A stretch of DNA of 64,000 nt from Ambrosia x helenae (Eukaryota > Streptophyta > Magnoliopsida > Asterales > Asteraceae), in contig CM061229.1 of the NCBI GenBank assembly GCA_030844895.1, forward strand, positions 108,126,975 through 108,190,974, given 5' to 3'. Of this stretch, positions 1 through 11,412 are shown in pieces. The first letter of the stretch is position 1. Every line of letters starts with the position of its first letter. Made by a program: the position numbers and the translations under genes. The notes below the pieces were generated by a model. That model did not search any database. It was given only the letters and a program-made list of their open reading frames with translations, and was not told the origin of the DNA.

Positions 1-218
1 GATGATAATGGTTGGAGATTTAAGGAAACTCAAGAAATAATGGCAGGGAAATCACATGAAGTTTATATAACTGCCATATATAAAAATTTTAATTAAATTA
101 AAAGATGATATTTAATTGGCTAATTACATAACTACCCCCTAGATCAAAATCAAAGATGAATGACTCAGATTGGTTCCTAAGTTCCTAACTAGGGTATTGG
201 TTCCTATTTGATCTTATT

Positions 219-222
<4 letters not shown>
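1..222. other. Left edge, no gene recognised
   Basis: AT-rich sequence. A reading frame is open from the first base to a TAA at about base 94, but it is too short to tell from chance and matches nothing I know. The stretch ends in a (TA)n tract at about 223-268. Confidence 0.4.
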
Positions 223-268
<46 letters not shown>

Positions 269-273
<5 letters not shown>

Positions 274-1646
274 AGGTTCCTGTAGGAAAATTGGTTTCTG
301 TAGGAAGTGTAAGAAGTGCTTTCAACCATTTAATCTAGAAATGGATGGTTGAGATTAAAAGTTAGGTTTGTTAAGATTCTATTAATTATATATTAATAAT
401 TAAGGGTAGGATTGTCCAATAAGTGTTTTAAATGGGGGTAGTAATGTCATTTTCTTGTATTTGATATAGAAACTATTTGATTTTCTCCCTTAATTCATGG
501 GCCTCTCTCTTATCTTAATTTTCATATTAATTATAGTTTATAATCTCTCTCATACATTTAAGATTGTTTCATCTTCCATAAAGAAAAAAACACAGAACAC
601 CAAAACCTTCTTTGCGCAGGAGATTCTTCATCTTCTATAATCATCTACACACCAATCGTATGCTCATTTTTATAACACTCTTGATGTTGAAAAACATTGT
701 TGATGTCATATAACAGCCCATAAATCTTGTTTTGGTAATATTTTGGTAAGATTTTACGCACGGCTATTGTATCATGTCTAAATCTTGTTTGTATATCAAC
801 CATAAAGGTAAAAAAAAAAGGATTCTATATGAAACTACTGACTCATAACATGTTAGAAACACTACTAATTCGTATAAAACACTACTTATTCGTATAAAAC
901 ACTACTGATTAATATATGTTAAAAAAACCATTCGAATTCACATTTGTTAACCCCCTCCTCTAAGCACATTTTACTTAAATAGTCGTTATAAAACCCAAAC
1001 AATATGATGTTATAAATCACATGTTAATCAATACTAGCCTGTTATGTAACACTCTTGATATTGAAAAACACTGTTGATGTCATAAAACACACCTGATAAG
1101 ATGCCTACTACTTATTCGTATAAAACACTACTGATTCATATTTTTCAGTTTTCAAACACCTAAAATATAAACAATAAATTCACACTTATCAATTTTGAAA
1201 CCTGAAACAATTTACAAACAATTAAATCGAAGAAAAATGAATGAAAACCGAAAAAAAACCTACCAATCGAATCGTCTTGTATAACTTCTACCATAACAAT
1301 AAACAATTGGTGTTTCTATTGTGATCGAGATGTATGAATGAATTGATATGCTTGAAGAACTGATTTTTTTTTTTGGGATAATGATCTTTAGTTATTTTGG
1401 ATAATCTTATGAATCGAATGAATTGATATGAAGATGGTATGAATCATATGAAAAGGAAGGAGTATTCACTTATTTTAGGATGATGATCTTCATAACTAAC
1501 CAAATAATATTGCTAAATTAGTGGGTTTGGAAGAATTAAAAAATGGTAAAAAAGTCTAAAATGCCATTCATCTCAAAATTTGATCCAATGGTCATAACTC
1601 TTTCCTACACTTCCTACACAAAACAATTTTCTTACCGGATCCTCTA

Positions 1647-1648
<2 letters not shown>
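269..1648. mobile_element. (TA)n-flanked inverted-repeat element 1
   Basis: The ends are imperfect inverted repeats of about 60 bp. The left end begins GGGTAAGGTTCCTGTAGG; the right end, read on the other strand, begins GGTAGAGGATCCGGTAAG, and both continue into GTAGGAAGTGTA. The element sits between a (TA)n tract at 223-268 and one at 1650-1719. The interior is AT-rich with no coding capacity. This fits a non-autonomous element that inserts into TA microsatellites, as described for the rice Micron MITEs. The family name is inference. Confidence 0.6.
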
Positions 1649-1719
<71 letters not shown>

Positions 1720-1721
<2 letters not shown>

Positions 1722-2176
1722 GGAGAATCATTTGAGAACAATTTTCATGTGAGAAGAAATGACATAACTATAAACATTAAATACATTAACCCTTCTCACA
1801 TTACTTTGTCATTAATACTTTAGACTACACATATCATAATTTGTCCTACACATATCAAAATTCATCCTACACATGTCGAAATTATCATATGGTTATCCTA
1901 CACATATCAAAAATTCATCCTACATATGTCGAAACTATCATACGTTTATCCTACATATATCGAATTTATCCTTCACTTCAAATTAGGCTTGGTTTGAAAA
2001 AATATATTTTGAAAAACAATTATTAGTTTCATTTATTTAACTAGTTTATGGGGGGTTACAATAAATTAATCATTTATTTAACATTCAATACATGTATTGA
2101 AATGAAGGATTCCTATTGGTTTAAAATTCTTCTTTTTTCTTCTTACAAGAAAGTTCTTCTCATTTGAACTCTCCAC
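1720..2176. mobile_element. (TA)n-flanked inverted-repeat element 2
   Basis: The left end starts GGGGAGAATCATTTGAGAAC. The right end reversed starts GTGGAGAGTTCAAATGAGAA, and both continue into a TGTGAGAAGAAA/TGTAAGAAGAAA stretch. TA tracts abut both sides. The interior repeats TCCTACACATATC/GTCGAAA-like words at about 1827-1975. No protein is encoded. Confidence 0.6.
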
Positions 2177-2188
2177 TATATATATATA

Positions 2189-2233
<45 letters not shown>

Positions 2234-2236
<3 letters not shown>

Positions 2237-2333
2237 GAAGGATAAATTGAAAACCCTCTTGAAGGATTCCTATTGGTTTAAAATTCTTCTTTTTTCTTCT
2301 TACAAGAAAGTTCTTCTCATTTGAACTCTCCAC
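2234..2333. mobile_element. Chimeric remnant of two TA-flanked elements
   Basis: The left 27 bp match the left end of the element at 2778. Bases 2261-2333 are an identical 73-bp copy of 2104-2176, the right end of the preceding element. The piece therefore looks like a recombinant or template-switch product between two neighbouring elements, with TA tracts on both sides. Confidence 0.6.
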
Positions 2334-2349
2334 TATATATATATATATA

Positions 2350-2765
2350 TAGGTTTAGGATCCTGTACAAAGTACATTTTTCGTGAGAAGTGTGAGAAGG
2401 ACTAAGAATTGACATGTAGACATCATGTTTTGGATTTAGGAATGATGTTTTAGGTTGTTTTAACTTGAAAAACACCAAACACAACAATCTAAAACACAAT
2501 ACAATGTATTATAGTCATTAAATTTAAAAAACAGCTAAAACACACTACTTAACGCTTAAAACACACTGCTAATGTTCTTAGCATGGTGTTTTAAGTTTTA
2601 AGCCTAAAATACATTGTTTTCGGTTTTTAATTGTTATGTTTGGTGTTTTTATAAGCAAAACAATCCAAAACATCACGACTAAGTTCAAAAAATGATGCCT
2701 AAGTATCAATTTTTAATCCTTCTCACACTTCTCACAAAAAAACACTTTGTACATGATCCTGACCC
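2350..2765. mobile_element. (TA)n-flanked inverted-repeat element 4
   Basis: The left end has GGATCCTGTACAAAGT followed by GTGAGAAGTGTGAGAAGGA. The right end is the reverse complement (TCCTTCTCACACTTCTCAC, then ACTTTGTACATGATCC). Repeated words such as AAAACACACTGC fill the centre. The element lies between short TA tracts. It is non-coding and MITE-like. Confidence 0.6.
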
Positions 2766-2777
2766 TATATATATATA

Positions 2778-3180
2778 GGGGAAAGATAAATTGAAACCCT
2801 CTTGAGTTGAGAAAACCTTGGAAACCCATGTAAAAAATCATTTTATTTTTTTTGAAAAAAAATAACCAATGTAAAATACATGTTTTTAAGCATTTTGGGT
2901 CAAAAAAATATAAGAAGCGCCGAAGGGATTTTTTTTAAAAAATAAACAAAGTTGCGCTTTTTACATATGTTTTCAACTATTTGCTGTTGTAAACATGTGT
3001 TTTCGCAGCTTTGTTATTTTTTAAAAAAAAAATCCCTTCGGCACTTTTTTTATTTTTTTGGCCCAAAACACTTAAAAACATGTATTTTAAATTGGTTATT
3101 TTTTTAAAAAAAAAATAATAATTTTTTACATGGGTTTCCAAAGTTTTCTCAACTCAAGAGGGTTTTCATTTTATAATTGA

Positions 3181-3182
<2 letters not shown>
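2778..3182. mobile_element. Long foldback MITE, near-perfect palindrome
   Basis: Almost the whole 405 bp is one inverted repeat with arms of about 190 bp. Words such as CTCTTGAGTTGAGAAAAC, GGAAACCCATGTAAAAAAT and CGCCGAAGGGATTTTTTTT recur reversed on the right. The transcript would form a long hairpin, which is a classic small-RNA source. (TA)n tracts lie on both sides (up to 2777, and from 3183). Confidence 0.7.
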
Positions 3183-3222
<40 letters not shown>

Positions 3223-4700
3223 CTCTCTCTCTCTCTACACACACCCCTCTCGCAGTTCGCTACAATCCTTCACGCCCGTTAAGGGCTTGGCAAAAGGGTC
3301 TTCGGCGCCCCATTATGGTGCGCTCATTTCAATGAGGTTGCAAGGGGCGTGGCTCCACCACGTATATTCTTAGCATCATGTCTTTTGATTTATTATCTAT
3401 GCTTAGGTCCCCACTCCATCCGATCGATTATTATCCCCTCCCCCATCCGATTGATTGTAGTAGGTGGTTGCCTTCAAATATTCACTTAAGATCAGGCTGG
3501 TTAGGTTGTCAGTTTTAAGTCAGATTGGTGAAATTCGTAAATAGTTAATACAACAAACTTGAAAATAGTTCTTTTGGCAAAACACCTACCAATTTTGTAG
3601 AAAAGTGGATGAATTTGAACCGTGACCTCCAAAGCTATAACTTTTATAGTTTTACTATAGTTTTTCTTGAGTTATCTCCATTTCATGGGTGTAAATAAAT
3701 TTCCATATGTTTGGTGTGGTAACACTCATATGATATCATTGATAATTTGATATCCATATTGGATCTAGATGATACTAGCTTTTATTGATATAGATCAAGA
3801 TCGAAACTGCGACAACAGTTTAGTTTATTATTCATTTTAATGATCACAATATTTGTGACGGGTATTGTGAGTGCCTTTGTTGCAACTAGTTTGTGGTGGC
3901 CCCAAATTTGCGTTGGGGATGCAACCCACTCATTTGTGACTGGGTTGCGACCACATTTTGTGACCAGGCTACAACCGCATACTAGGCAATGGCGACAAAG
4001 TTGCGGTTGCTAGTGTTCGAAATAACTTGTGACCGCATTATTTAAAAAAAATCAAGTTTTTCCCATTCAAAGCTGTTAATAATGTCTAGGTTTCTAAGGG
4101 GTTACTTGTTTTTTCAGAGGTAAAATGTCTGCAGACCATAAAAGTAGAGGTGGACCAAACCTCTACAGTTTGCAAAAAGAAGATTGTTTGTTTTTTAACA
4201 TCTGTAGACTGCTAAGAGTACGTTTGGCTCTCCTTATTTACACTCCTTTTAAGGAGAAAAATAGTGTTAGGGTAAAATTTGAAAAACATTTTTTGTACTT
4301 TAAAAAAAGATAAATTATAAGTTAGAAATTGTAACTTTTTTATTAAGGAGAAAAGAGGTAGGTGGTGGTGGTGGGTAACCCTCTGCAGACCTTAAAAGAT
4401 CTTAGAAGTGGTTGTGCCGTCTACACCAAAAAAAGCTCGCGCATTCGTTTTTTATGAATGTCTTCGAAAAAACAACAGTCTGCAGATGGCAATGTCTGCG
4501 CAACGCAGCCAAAAAAGCCAGCACAGTCCTTTTTAAGAAAAACAAACTAACACCTAAATATCTAGATATTCATCTAAATTCACATTCACAAATATTTAAA
4601 TGATACAAACATTCTAATTAAAGTGCTTACAAAATAAAATACCAAATATTCGAGTGATTATATACGGACATTCAATTTACAGTATTTAGAAGATAAAGTC
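3223..4700. other. Intergenic, no gene recognised
   Basis: A short CT-rich run follows the TA tract at 3183-3220. At 3840-4060 there are repeated TTTGTGAC and GTTGCGAC words. At about 4095-4555 there are repeated CTGCAGAC words (4131, 4385, 4484) that look like subterminal repeats of an unidentified DNA transposon. No coding region can be supported. Confidence 0.4.
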
Positions 4701-5072
4701 TAGCCTAACTCAATGGTGGAATGTTTTGAGACACAAGTTCTAAATTTGCTTCAATGCATGTTCCCCTATCGAGCATAACTTCTTTCTCTGCTTTTTCTTG
4801 GAGTTGCATGGAAAATGATGGGTAGAGCCTAGCCTTCTTGAGGTGTCAGGTTTGACACTTGATCACACCGGGTTTTACTGATTTTCCACTATCGTGCCTT
4901 CGGCAGGTTGGTGGTCCGGTTTTCCCTAGAATTGGTGGGTTCTGGCTACCCAGCGCTATCTGTAAGCGGTCACCTAAGACGTGTCTTCACCCAGGGACGT
5001 ATGGGATGCTTTGTAACCAATTAGTGGTTACCTCGGATGGTTGGGACATTGTTTGTTAGCCGTTCAAAAAAA
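4701..5072 (+). mobile_element. tRNA-derived SINE-like element
   Basis: An A-box-like TAACTCAATGG lies at the left end, with a degenerate B-box-like word (AAGTTCTAAATTTG) about 32 bp further on. The 3' end is TAGCCGTTCAAAAAAA. The SINE at 27,463 ends in a closely similar GGCCGTTAAAAAAAAA, so they may belong to one family. The body (about 300 bp) is GC-richer than its surroundings. No clear target duplication is visible. Confidence 0.55.
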
Positions 5073-5219
5073 CAACTTCTAGATAATTCACTTCAAACTC
5101 TACATCTATAATGCTCATTTGGATTGTAAGCAAATAATGACCCATTAACACCAGTTAAAGCACAGTATAACAAAAAGTGAAATGATAAAAGACATCTAAC
5201 TCAAATATGACTCATAAAT

Positions 5220-5740
5220 AGAGGTGCGCAAAAAAAAAAACGGTTTAGAAACTGAAACTGGGAAAACCGAACCGAATCAAAACCGGTCAAAATCAATTTC
5301 GCTTGAAACCGGTACTAAAAAATCCCAAATCGAAACCGAACCAAAAACCGGACTAAAACCGACGCTAAAATCAGTCATACGAACCGAAACCGGTAACGCT
5401 AAAAGCCGGTTGAAATAGGTAAAAGACCGAAACCAGTTTAAGAAAAAAAAAACATTTTTGACCATAAACACAAATAAAAACTTTGTTTTTTTGTATTAAT
5501 TAAAAAACCTAAAAGTTAATAAAAGTACAATTTTATGTAATCTATATAATTTTAAAAAGTGCGGGCGTGAACCGGAGCCGAACCGGTATCAAAACCGAAA
5601 CTGGGCAAAAAAAAGATTTGTGGCCAACCAAACCAGTATGAAACCGAAACCGGTTTAACTTGAAACCGGTCAACACCCAAACCGATTTCAAATTGGTTTG
5701 GGTTGTTAAAAAAACCGATGTGTGAACGCTACTCATAAGG
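5220..5740. repeat. AACCGG/GAAACC-rich low-complexity repeat
   Basis: Dozens of ACCGAAACC, AACCGG and CGGTTT words fill two blocks (5235-5440 and 5565-5720) separated by an A/T-rich centre. The outer ends AGGTGCGCAAAA and GTGTGAACGCTACT are roughly inverted, as in a class of MITE-like plant insertions. Short frames here on both strands are compositional, not genes. Confidence 0.5.
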
Positions 5741-6450
5741 CACCTTAGAACCAAATATGACCCAATAACGTTATTAAGCCACTAACTCAAAAACAATTTG
5801 GGCTCGTTATGACCAAATTCCACTTATTAGAACCCGTTATAACCAATTAATTATGAACTATTAACACCTACTAAATCACTCTCTTTTAAGCTAAATTAGT
5901 AGATAATATGGAAGATTGTAAATTAATGACACGTGCTATATATTAAGAAAAACATATTTCGATTATCTAATTTCTTAGTTAACCATCCGTTAACAAACTC
6001 ATGAACCATAACCAACCAAAAACTCAAATTCAACCATACAAGTGGTAGGGTTTAGTTCTGTTTTGGTTCATTTTTCTGTAAAAAAATTAACCATACATTG
6101 ATGTGCATATTTTGAAAGATTATGAATAAAATCATTCTTTTGATTTTCTTTCTAGATGCATGTGCCTTTCTAAAACATCACATGTTATATAAAATTCATA
6201 AATTCCCAGCACGTACAATTTTGTCCATATTCAATGAGATAATGTGTAGGTACATATCACTGTTACTACATATTAAAGTATCTAGGACCATTGACAGTTA
6301 TTGGTCTATCAACCATTGACAACATGTGAAATATGATAAATCAACAATTGGTTCACGTCACTCTAAAAAGAAACCAAAAATATATGATAATACACAAAAT
6401 GCAGAACTTAGTAACCAAATGGAACTTCTCTTAGCATCTATGCAATGTGT
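5741..6450. other. UGT upstream region
   Basis: AT-rich DNA before the glycosyltransferase gene. No other gene and no clear element is visible. Confidence 0.4.
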
Positions 6451-6452
6451 GG

Positions 6453-6461
6453 CTATATAAG
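6453..6461 (+). promoter_or_regulatory. TATA box of the UGT gene
   Basis: CTATATAAG lies about 70 bp before the start codon, which leaves room for a 5' leader of about 40 nt. Position and sequence are typical of a plant core promoter. No upstream element is clear enough to name. Confidence 0.65.
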
Positions 6462-6528
6462 TGAGATGACAACCAAGTATAGAAAGCATTAACATTTCCT
6501 AAAAAAACCCACCAAACCTCACACATAA

Positions 6529-8387
6529 ATGACCATGGCAAAAGCCCATGTTCTACTAATACCCTGTCCAGCACAAGGCCATGTAATTCCTGCAATGGAG
6601 CTTGCTCGACGCTTAGTCAACAATCGTGTCAAAGTTACATTCATAAACACTGAGGTCATTCAAAAGGTGGTGACAGGGAATTGGGTAGAGAAAGATGGTT
6701 GTGATGATCTAATGCAGATGGTTTCCATCCCTGATGGGTTAGAACCATGGGAAGATAGAAAAGAACATGGTAAGTTAATGCGATCAATGAAAGAGACCAT
6801 GCCTAGCAAGTTGGAACAACTTATCGAGACGATTAACAAAGACGGCGATGACAAAATAACATGTCTTATTGCTGATTGTTGGATGGCTTGGTCTCTAGGA
6901 GTAGCAAAGAAGATGGGAATTAGAAGAGCAACCTTCTGTCCTGCATCAACTGCTACACTAGCCAGCCTGATGAGCATTCAAAAGTTGATTGATGATGGAT
7001 ACATAAACAACAAGGGTGAGATTTATTGTTTTATATATGACTATTTGTTCTAGCTAGTGAATGTTATTTTATCTTTAGGTAGTTTTGAAGAGTTTTTGTG
7101 GTTTCTAGTCAATTTTTGAAACCTGTTTTAATTATAGGTGATTTGCTACTTAAACTAGCGGATGTGTATAGTGTTTATGAAGATCAGCTACCTAAAGTAG
7201 TAGGTTTGCTATGTTTATAAGAGTTCATGATGAGTTGGCAAACACGTATTAAATTTTCTACATAAACACTATTCACATCCGCTAGTTTAACTAGCGAATC
7301 ACCTAGAATCAACACAAGTTCCAAAAGTTGACTAGAAACCATAAAGTCTTCTCCAAACCACCTAAAGATAAATAAAAAGTAAAATAAAAAAAAATCTTGT
7401 TCCAATAGATAGATTTCTTAAGAAATGATTTTTATCTCGTATAAACTTTATTGAACTTTTTACGTAGGCATACCTCAAAACAGTGGGATGATTCGGTTGG
7501 CAGAAACCATGCCACCGATTAAACCTGAAACACTCATATGGGCATGTGTTGGTGACTCAACCAGCATAGAAGATCATTTTCAAACTCAGGTAAAACTTTT
7601 AGAAGATGCCAGAATGACGGAATGGTTTATATGCAACTCAGCTATTGAGCTGGAACCCGCAGCATTTAGCTTGTTCCCACAATTATTGCCAATAGGCCCA
7701 CTCTTGGCAAGTAACCGACTTGCCGATCAAGTGGGCCACTTTTGGCAAGAAGACTTGACTTGCTTAGAATGGCTCGATCAACAACCAGTATGCTCGGTCA
7801 TTTATGTAGCATTTGGGAGCTTCACTGATTTCAACCAAACTCAGTTTGAAGAGTTGGCTCTTGGTCTTGAAGTAAGCAATAGACCGTTCTTATGGGTTGT
7901 GCGGCAAGGTATGACCAAGGCGACCACAAGTCCTTACCCGGATGGCTATATGGACAGAGTGGGATCTCGTGGAAGAATTGTCAGTTGGGCACCTCAACAA
8001 AAGGTATTGGCTCACCCTTCTATAGCTTGTTTCATGAGTCACTGTGGTTGGAACTCTACGTTAGAGGGTATGACAAACGGGCTCCCATTTTTATGTTGGC
8101 CATACTTTTGTGATCAATATTTCAACGAGAGTTACATTTGTGACATTTGGAAAACTGGGCTTGGGTTTAATAAAGATGAAGCAGGTGTCGTCACACGAGA
8201 AGAAATAAAAAGTAAGGTAGAACAGTTGCTGAGTGACAAAACGTTCAAACGTAGGGCTTTGGATATTAAAGAAACTCTTGCAAGTACTGTCACAGAAGGT
8301 GGACGTTCACATAAGAATCTTACCAAATTTATTGAATGGATAAATGCAGCAGATACAAAAGTCAATGATCAATGCAACTTTGTGTGA
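6529..8387 (+). CDS. UDP-glycosyltransferase, UGT83A1-like (two exons)
   Basis: The enzyme transfers sugar from a UDP-sugar to a small acceptor (family 1 plant UGT, cytosolic). Exons are 6529-7015 and 7468-8387 (donor AAGG|GTGAGA, acceptor TACGTAG|GC), giving 468 residues, the usual family length. Visible features: N-terminal PCPAQGHVIP with the catalytic His at residue 18, the partner Asp at 116 in LIADCW, and a full 44-residue PSPG sugar-donor box at residues 336-379 (WAPQ...HCGWNSTLEG...DQ). The final Gln suggests UDP-glucose use. N-terminal sequence, the intron near residue 163 and the text around ETMPPI fit UGT83A1. The start ATG is followed two codons later by a second, better-context ATG (ACCATGGC). 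The intron carries a foldback repeat. The gene looks intact. The acceptor cannot be told from sequence; OsUGT83A1 glucosylates phenylpropanoids and flavonoids, but transfer of that role is inference. Confidence 0.93.
7068..7373. mobile_element. Foldback (MITE-like) insertion in the UGT intron
   Basis: Arms of about 110 bp pair across a loop of about 70 bp: left AACTAGCGGATGTG...AGTGTTTATG, right CATAAACACT...CACATCCGCTAGTTTAACT. The outer parts (ATCTTTAGGT and ACCTAAAGAT) also pair. Pairing is imperfect, with scattered mismatches like a miRNA precursor. No coding capacity. The splice sites lie outside the hairpin. Confidence 0.75.
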
Positions 8388-8410
8388 AGAACTTGTATAA
8401 GTTAAACATG

Positions 8411-8416
8411 AATAAA
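8411..8416 (+). terminator. UGT poly(A) signal
   Basis: AATAAA lies 24 bp after the TGA stop, followed by T-rich sequence. It is the likely near-upstream element for polyadenylation. Confidence 0.5.
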
Positions 8417-8639
8417 TAATTGATGTGTTTCATACAGTATTTAGAGTCTGTGTTGGGTTAATTACTATCTAATTAATGTTTTCACGTTCCTGCTATTAGT
8501 ATTATTGATTCAATGTCCTAAGTCATGTTACAACTCTTTAAGTTTTTATCACCTTTTATCCAGATTCCCTATTAGCTCATTGTTTTCTTTCTCCGGATAT
8601 TTTCAAAATTTAGTGACTTCAACTGTCGTGCGTTGTGGT

Positions 8640-9160
8640 GGCATAAAAAATGTTAAGTAACTCGAGTTTATATTGTCTAAGTGAAAACATATTATATTTG
8701 AACTGACTCCTTTTCAAACAAAATTTACGTCAAAACATAGATCAACTGAAAACGTGCATGCATAAAAAACACAAACATTTATTATACCTAGCCGACTCGT
8801 TTCCGAAAAAAATACGTCAAAGCGTAAACCGACTTGATTTTATATGAACACGTACATAAAAATAAGCACGTAAGAATATAGTGTTTTCTTAAGTTAAAAA
8901 ATGGTACCAAACATTGTAGCGGTTTCGAAACTTAAAGTTAGTCTAATTTATATCGTCTAATGATAACATATTATAATTGTCATGATTCATTTACAATATT
9001 CAAAACTAATAATAACTGAAAACATACTTAAAAATAAGCACAAAAACGTATTATAGTTGACCTTGTACGTTTAAAAGAAATGTACGTCGGAACGTAAACC
9101 AACTGAAATTTATACCAACATGTACATAATAGATAAGCAAGTAAAACTCAAGAAGTTCAA
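8640..9160. repeat. Degenerate tandem repeat
   Basis: Three to four diverged units contain ACGTCAAAACGTAGA, CAACTGAAAACATG, ATAAAAATAAGCAC and GTATTATAGTTGAC variants. There are no reading frames. Confidence 0.5.
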
Positions 9161-11029
9161 AATAACATTGTACAAACGTTTTTTATAAAATTGAGCAGGT
9201 GTAAGTGTCCATACTGAAAGTTGAGGGGTGACATATAGCTAACCCCATGTCTTTATATATAATAACGCGTTGCAGTGGAATGTTAAATTTTGTAAGGGTC
9301 AGTTTTGACGACTGCAAAAAAAAAACGTTTATTACAATGGTTTTATGAAACAATAGGAGTATGATGTAACCAAAAAAAATAAAGTCGTATTTAAGTTTTA
9401 CGTCGATCGAAATCCATAAAACACAAACACCGATAATGGTCTCGATGTTGTTAGGTTGATACCGAATCTTTTCGTCAACGTACAACTATTTTGAATATAT
9501 CTTTGTTTTTAGTAATATTTATATCGGTAATGTTGAAAGTGTATTTACTTTGTATAAAAAAACGAATGAAACTTATAAGTAAATGATAAAACTACTGGGT
9601 TAACGCCATATATTTTTTATAGTATAATAAGTGAAATTAAAAGTTAAAAGTAGTTAAAAAAAAGTTAAAGTTGCTATTCATGAAATTGAAATTTGAAAAT
9701 ACTTAAAAAAAAAAAGAAAGAAAATAAAGGAAAGGAAAGGTATAGTTACAATTCACCAAATCTTGCGAATGTTGTTATATAACTAGGTTATTTGTCGGCG
9801 TGTTGCGGCTATACATTTCTACAGGCATTCGATTAGTATCGATTCATTATAATATCGATATGCTTTTGGTATAAAAGTGATCGCGTATTTTACATCAACC
9901 AAAAAATGATAAAAACGAACCACACATAGAGTTGTATAGATGAAAACATTCTCAAAACCGCAAAACCATACAAAAAAAATACTATAACGGTACCTATGTT
10001 GCTTGGTACGGTTCGGTAGCGATACAATGTCAGCTTATCAAAAACAAAAACAATAAAAATAAATAACGGTATCAATATCGATGTTTTTTTTTTGCAGTTC
10101 ACTAAGGTAAAGACGCATTATCCATTATGGGTTTAAGGTTTAGGATATATTTTTAATATGTATGTAAAGCGTGTGCTTTTAGTAGAATTTAAAAGACACT
10201 TCCAAGACCTTTAAACTTTGAGGTTTTAAGACCTAAGAAGAGTAGGGTTTTACCAAAATGCTACTAAGTTTTAAATTTTAAAATAAAACGATAGTTACTT
10301 AATGTTCTAAAAACCCACACAATATGCAAGTGTATCTATCGAGCATAGTATAGAAATGAACAAGTATCAAGTATCGAATCCAATGACATGATTTTTACTA
10401 CTCAGCTTCCTAAATTACTAAAAGATTTTTAAGTGCTTGAAAGAAAAATAAAAGAAAGATTTAAACCGTAAGAGAAAACAATATTAAAACAAAAGTGCTG
10501 CTTCGGGAACTGACTTTACTTGGTATGAGAAAATAGTAAATATTTATTTAAATGGTGTGTTTTAAAACTAAGCCTCCCGCATTAGACTTTAAACAATTTG
10601 TGTTCTTAAAGTTATTGTAAGGTTCTTCTATCCCTGTAAGCTCACCTCTCAACCGTGAGGGACGTATCACCAAATATTGTGTTAACCCAACCCTGAAAAA
10701 TACACCTCCCAAAGTTGGGATGTTTACATTCGCCCACTCTTTTCTTTTGTGAATAACTTGCCAACGGCCGAATCGGCTAACAAGCTACCACTTGATATTG
10801 TAAAGGCGGCGCATCCTCCCGAGCACGCTCATCCCTTACTTAAAATTATTTATTTTTCAACCGGACTGCAAATAACCTCTACTAATGTTGCTTGCACATT
10901 CGGGTTTTCATCTTCAATTGCAACTTTCAATTTTTGTCTTAAAACTTTCTATGAAGGTTTTTATCACTAGAATTTGGATCATATGAAAATGAAAGTGGCT
11001 TAATCAGTTCATGAACTTATAAAATGCAG
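9161..11029. other. Intergenic, no gene recognised
   Basis: AT-rich sequence containing scattered words of the preceding repeat (to about 9300) and GGTATCGATA-like low-complexity words (9830-10,090). The frame at 10,749-10,970 has no recognisable domain and was not accepted. Confidence 0.4.
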
Positions 11030-11412
11030 TTATTTGGCTCCCGAATACTTTACACACGGAAAAGTTATGGAGAAAATAGATGTCTACGCATTTGGTTTTG
11101 TGCTTCTTGAGCTTCTTACCAGAAGGAAACCGATAAGCAATGGACATCCAAAGGGTGAAGAGAGTTTGGTTATGTGGGTATGTAATTCAAATATGGTTTT
11201 CTGTTTTTTAAGCTTCATTTGTGTTTTTTTTTTCTAAAAGAGACAAATTTGTTCGTGTTTAGGCAAAGCCAATTTTAAATAGTGGGAAATTCGCACGATT
11301 GTTGGACCCCATTTTGGGCGTTGACTATGATGTTGGCCAAATGGAATGCATGGCTCTTGCTGCTATGCTTTGTATCAGACATGTACCTAAGGCTCGGCCC
11401 CAAATCACCACT
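11030..11412 (+). pseudogene. Orphan exons of a receptor-like kinase
   Basis: Two exon-like blocks (11030-11177 and 11263-11412) with proper splice borders (ATGCAG|T, TGTGG|GTATGT, GTTTAG|GC, ACT|GTGAGT) encode the second half of a Ser/Thr kinase domain. It starts at the APE motif (YLAPEYFTHGKV), runs through subdomain IX (DVYAFGFVLLELL) and ends at the subdomain XI Arg (KARPQI). No glycine-rich loop, catalytic HRD or DFG part lies upstream, and no tail is recognisable downstream. It is therefore a gene fragment, probably left by rearrangement or carried by a transposon. The text GHPKGEESLVMW is typical of plant receptor-like cytoplasmic kinases and PERK-like relatives. Confidence 0.8.

Noticed and set aside
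1543..1752. 69-codon frame with a Tyr-Ile repeat
   Set aside because: Reads straight through a (TA)n microsatellite.
7892..8365. Alternative frames inside UGT exon 2
   Set aside because: Overlap the clear PSPG-box coding frame.
9183..9485. 100-codon minus-strand frame
   Set aside because: Lies in degenerate repeat DNA; no recognisable domain.
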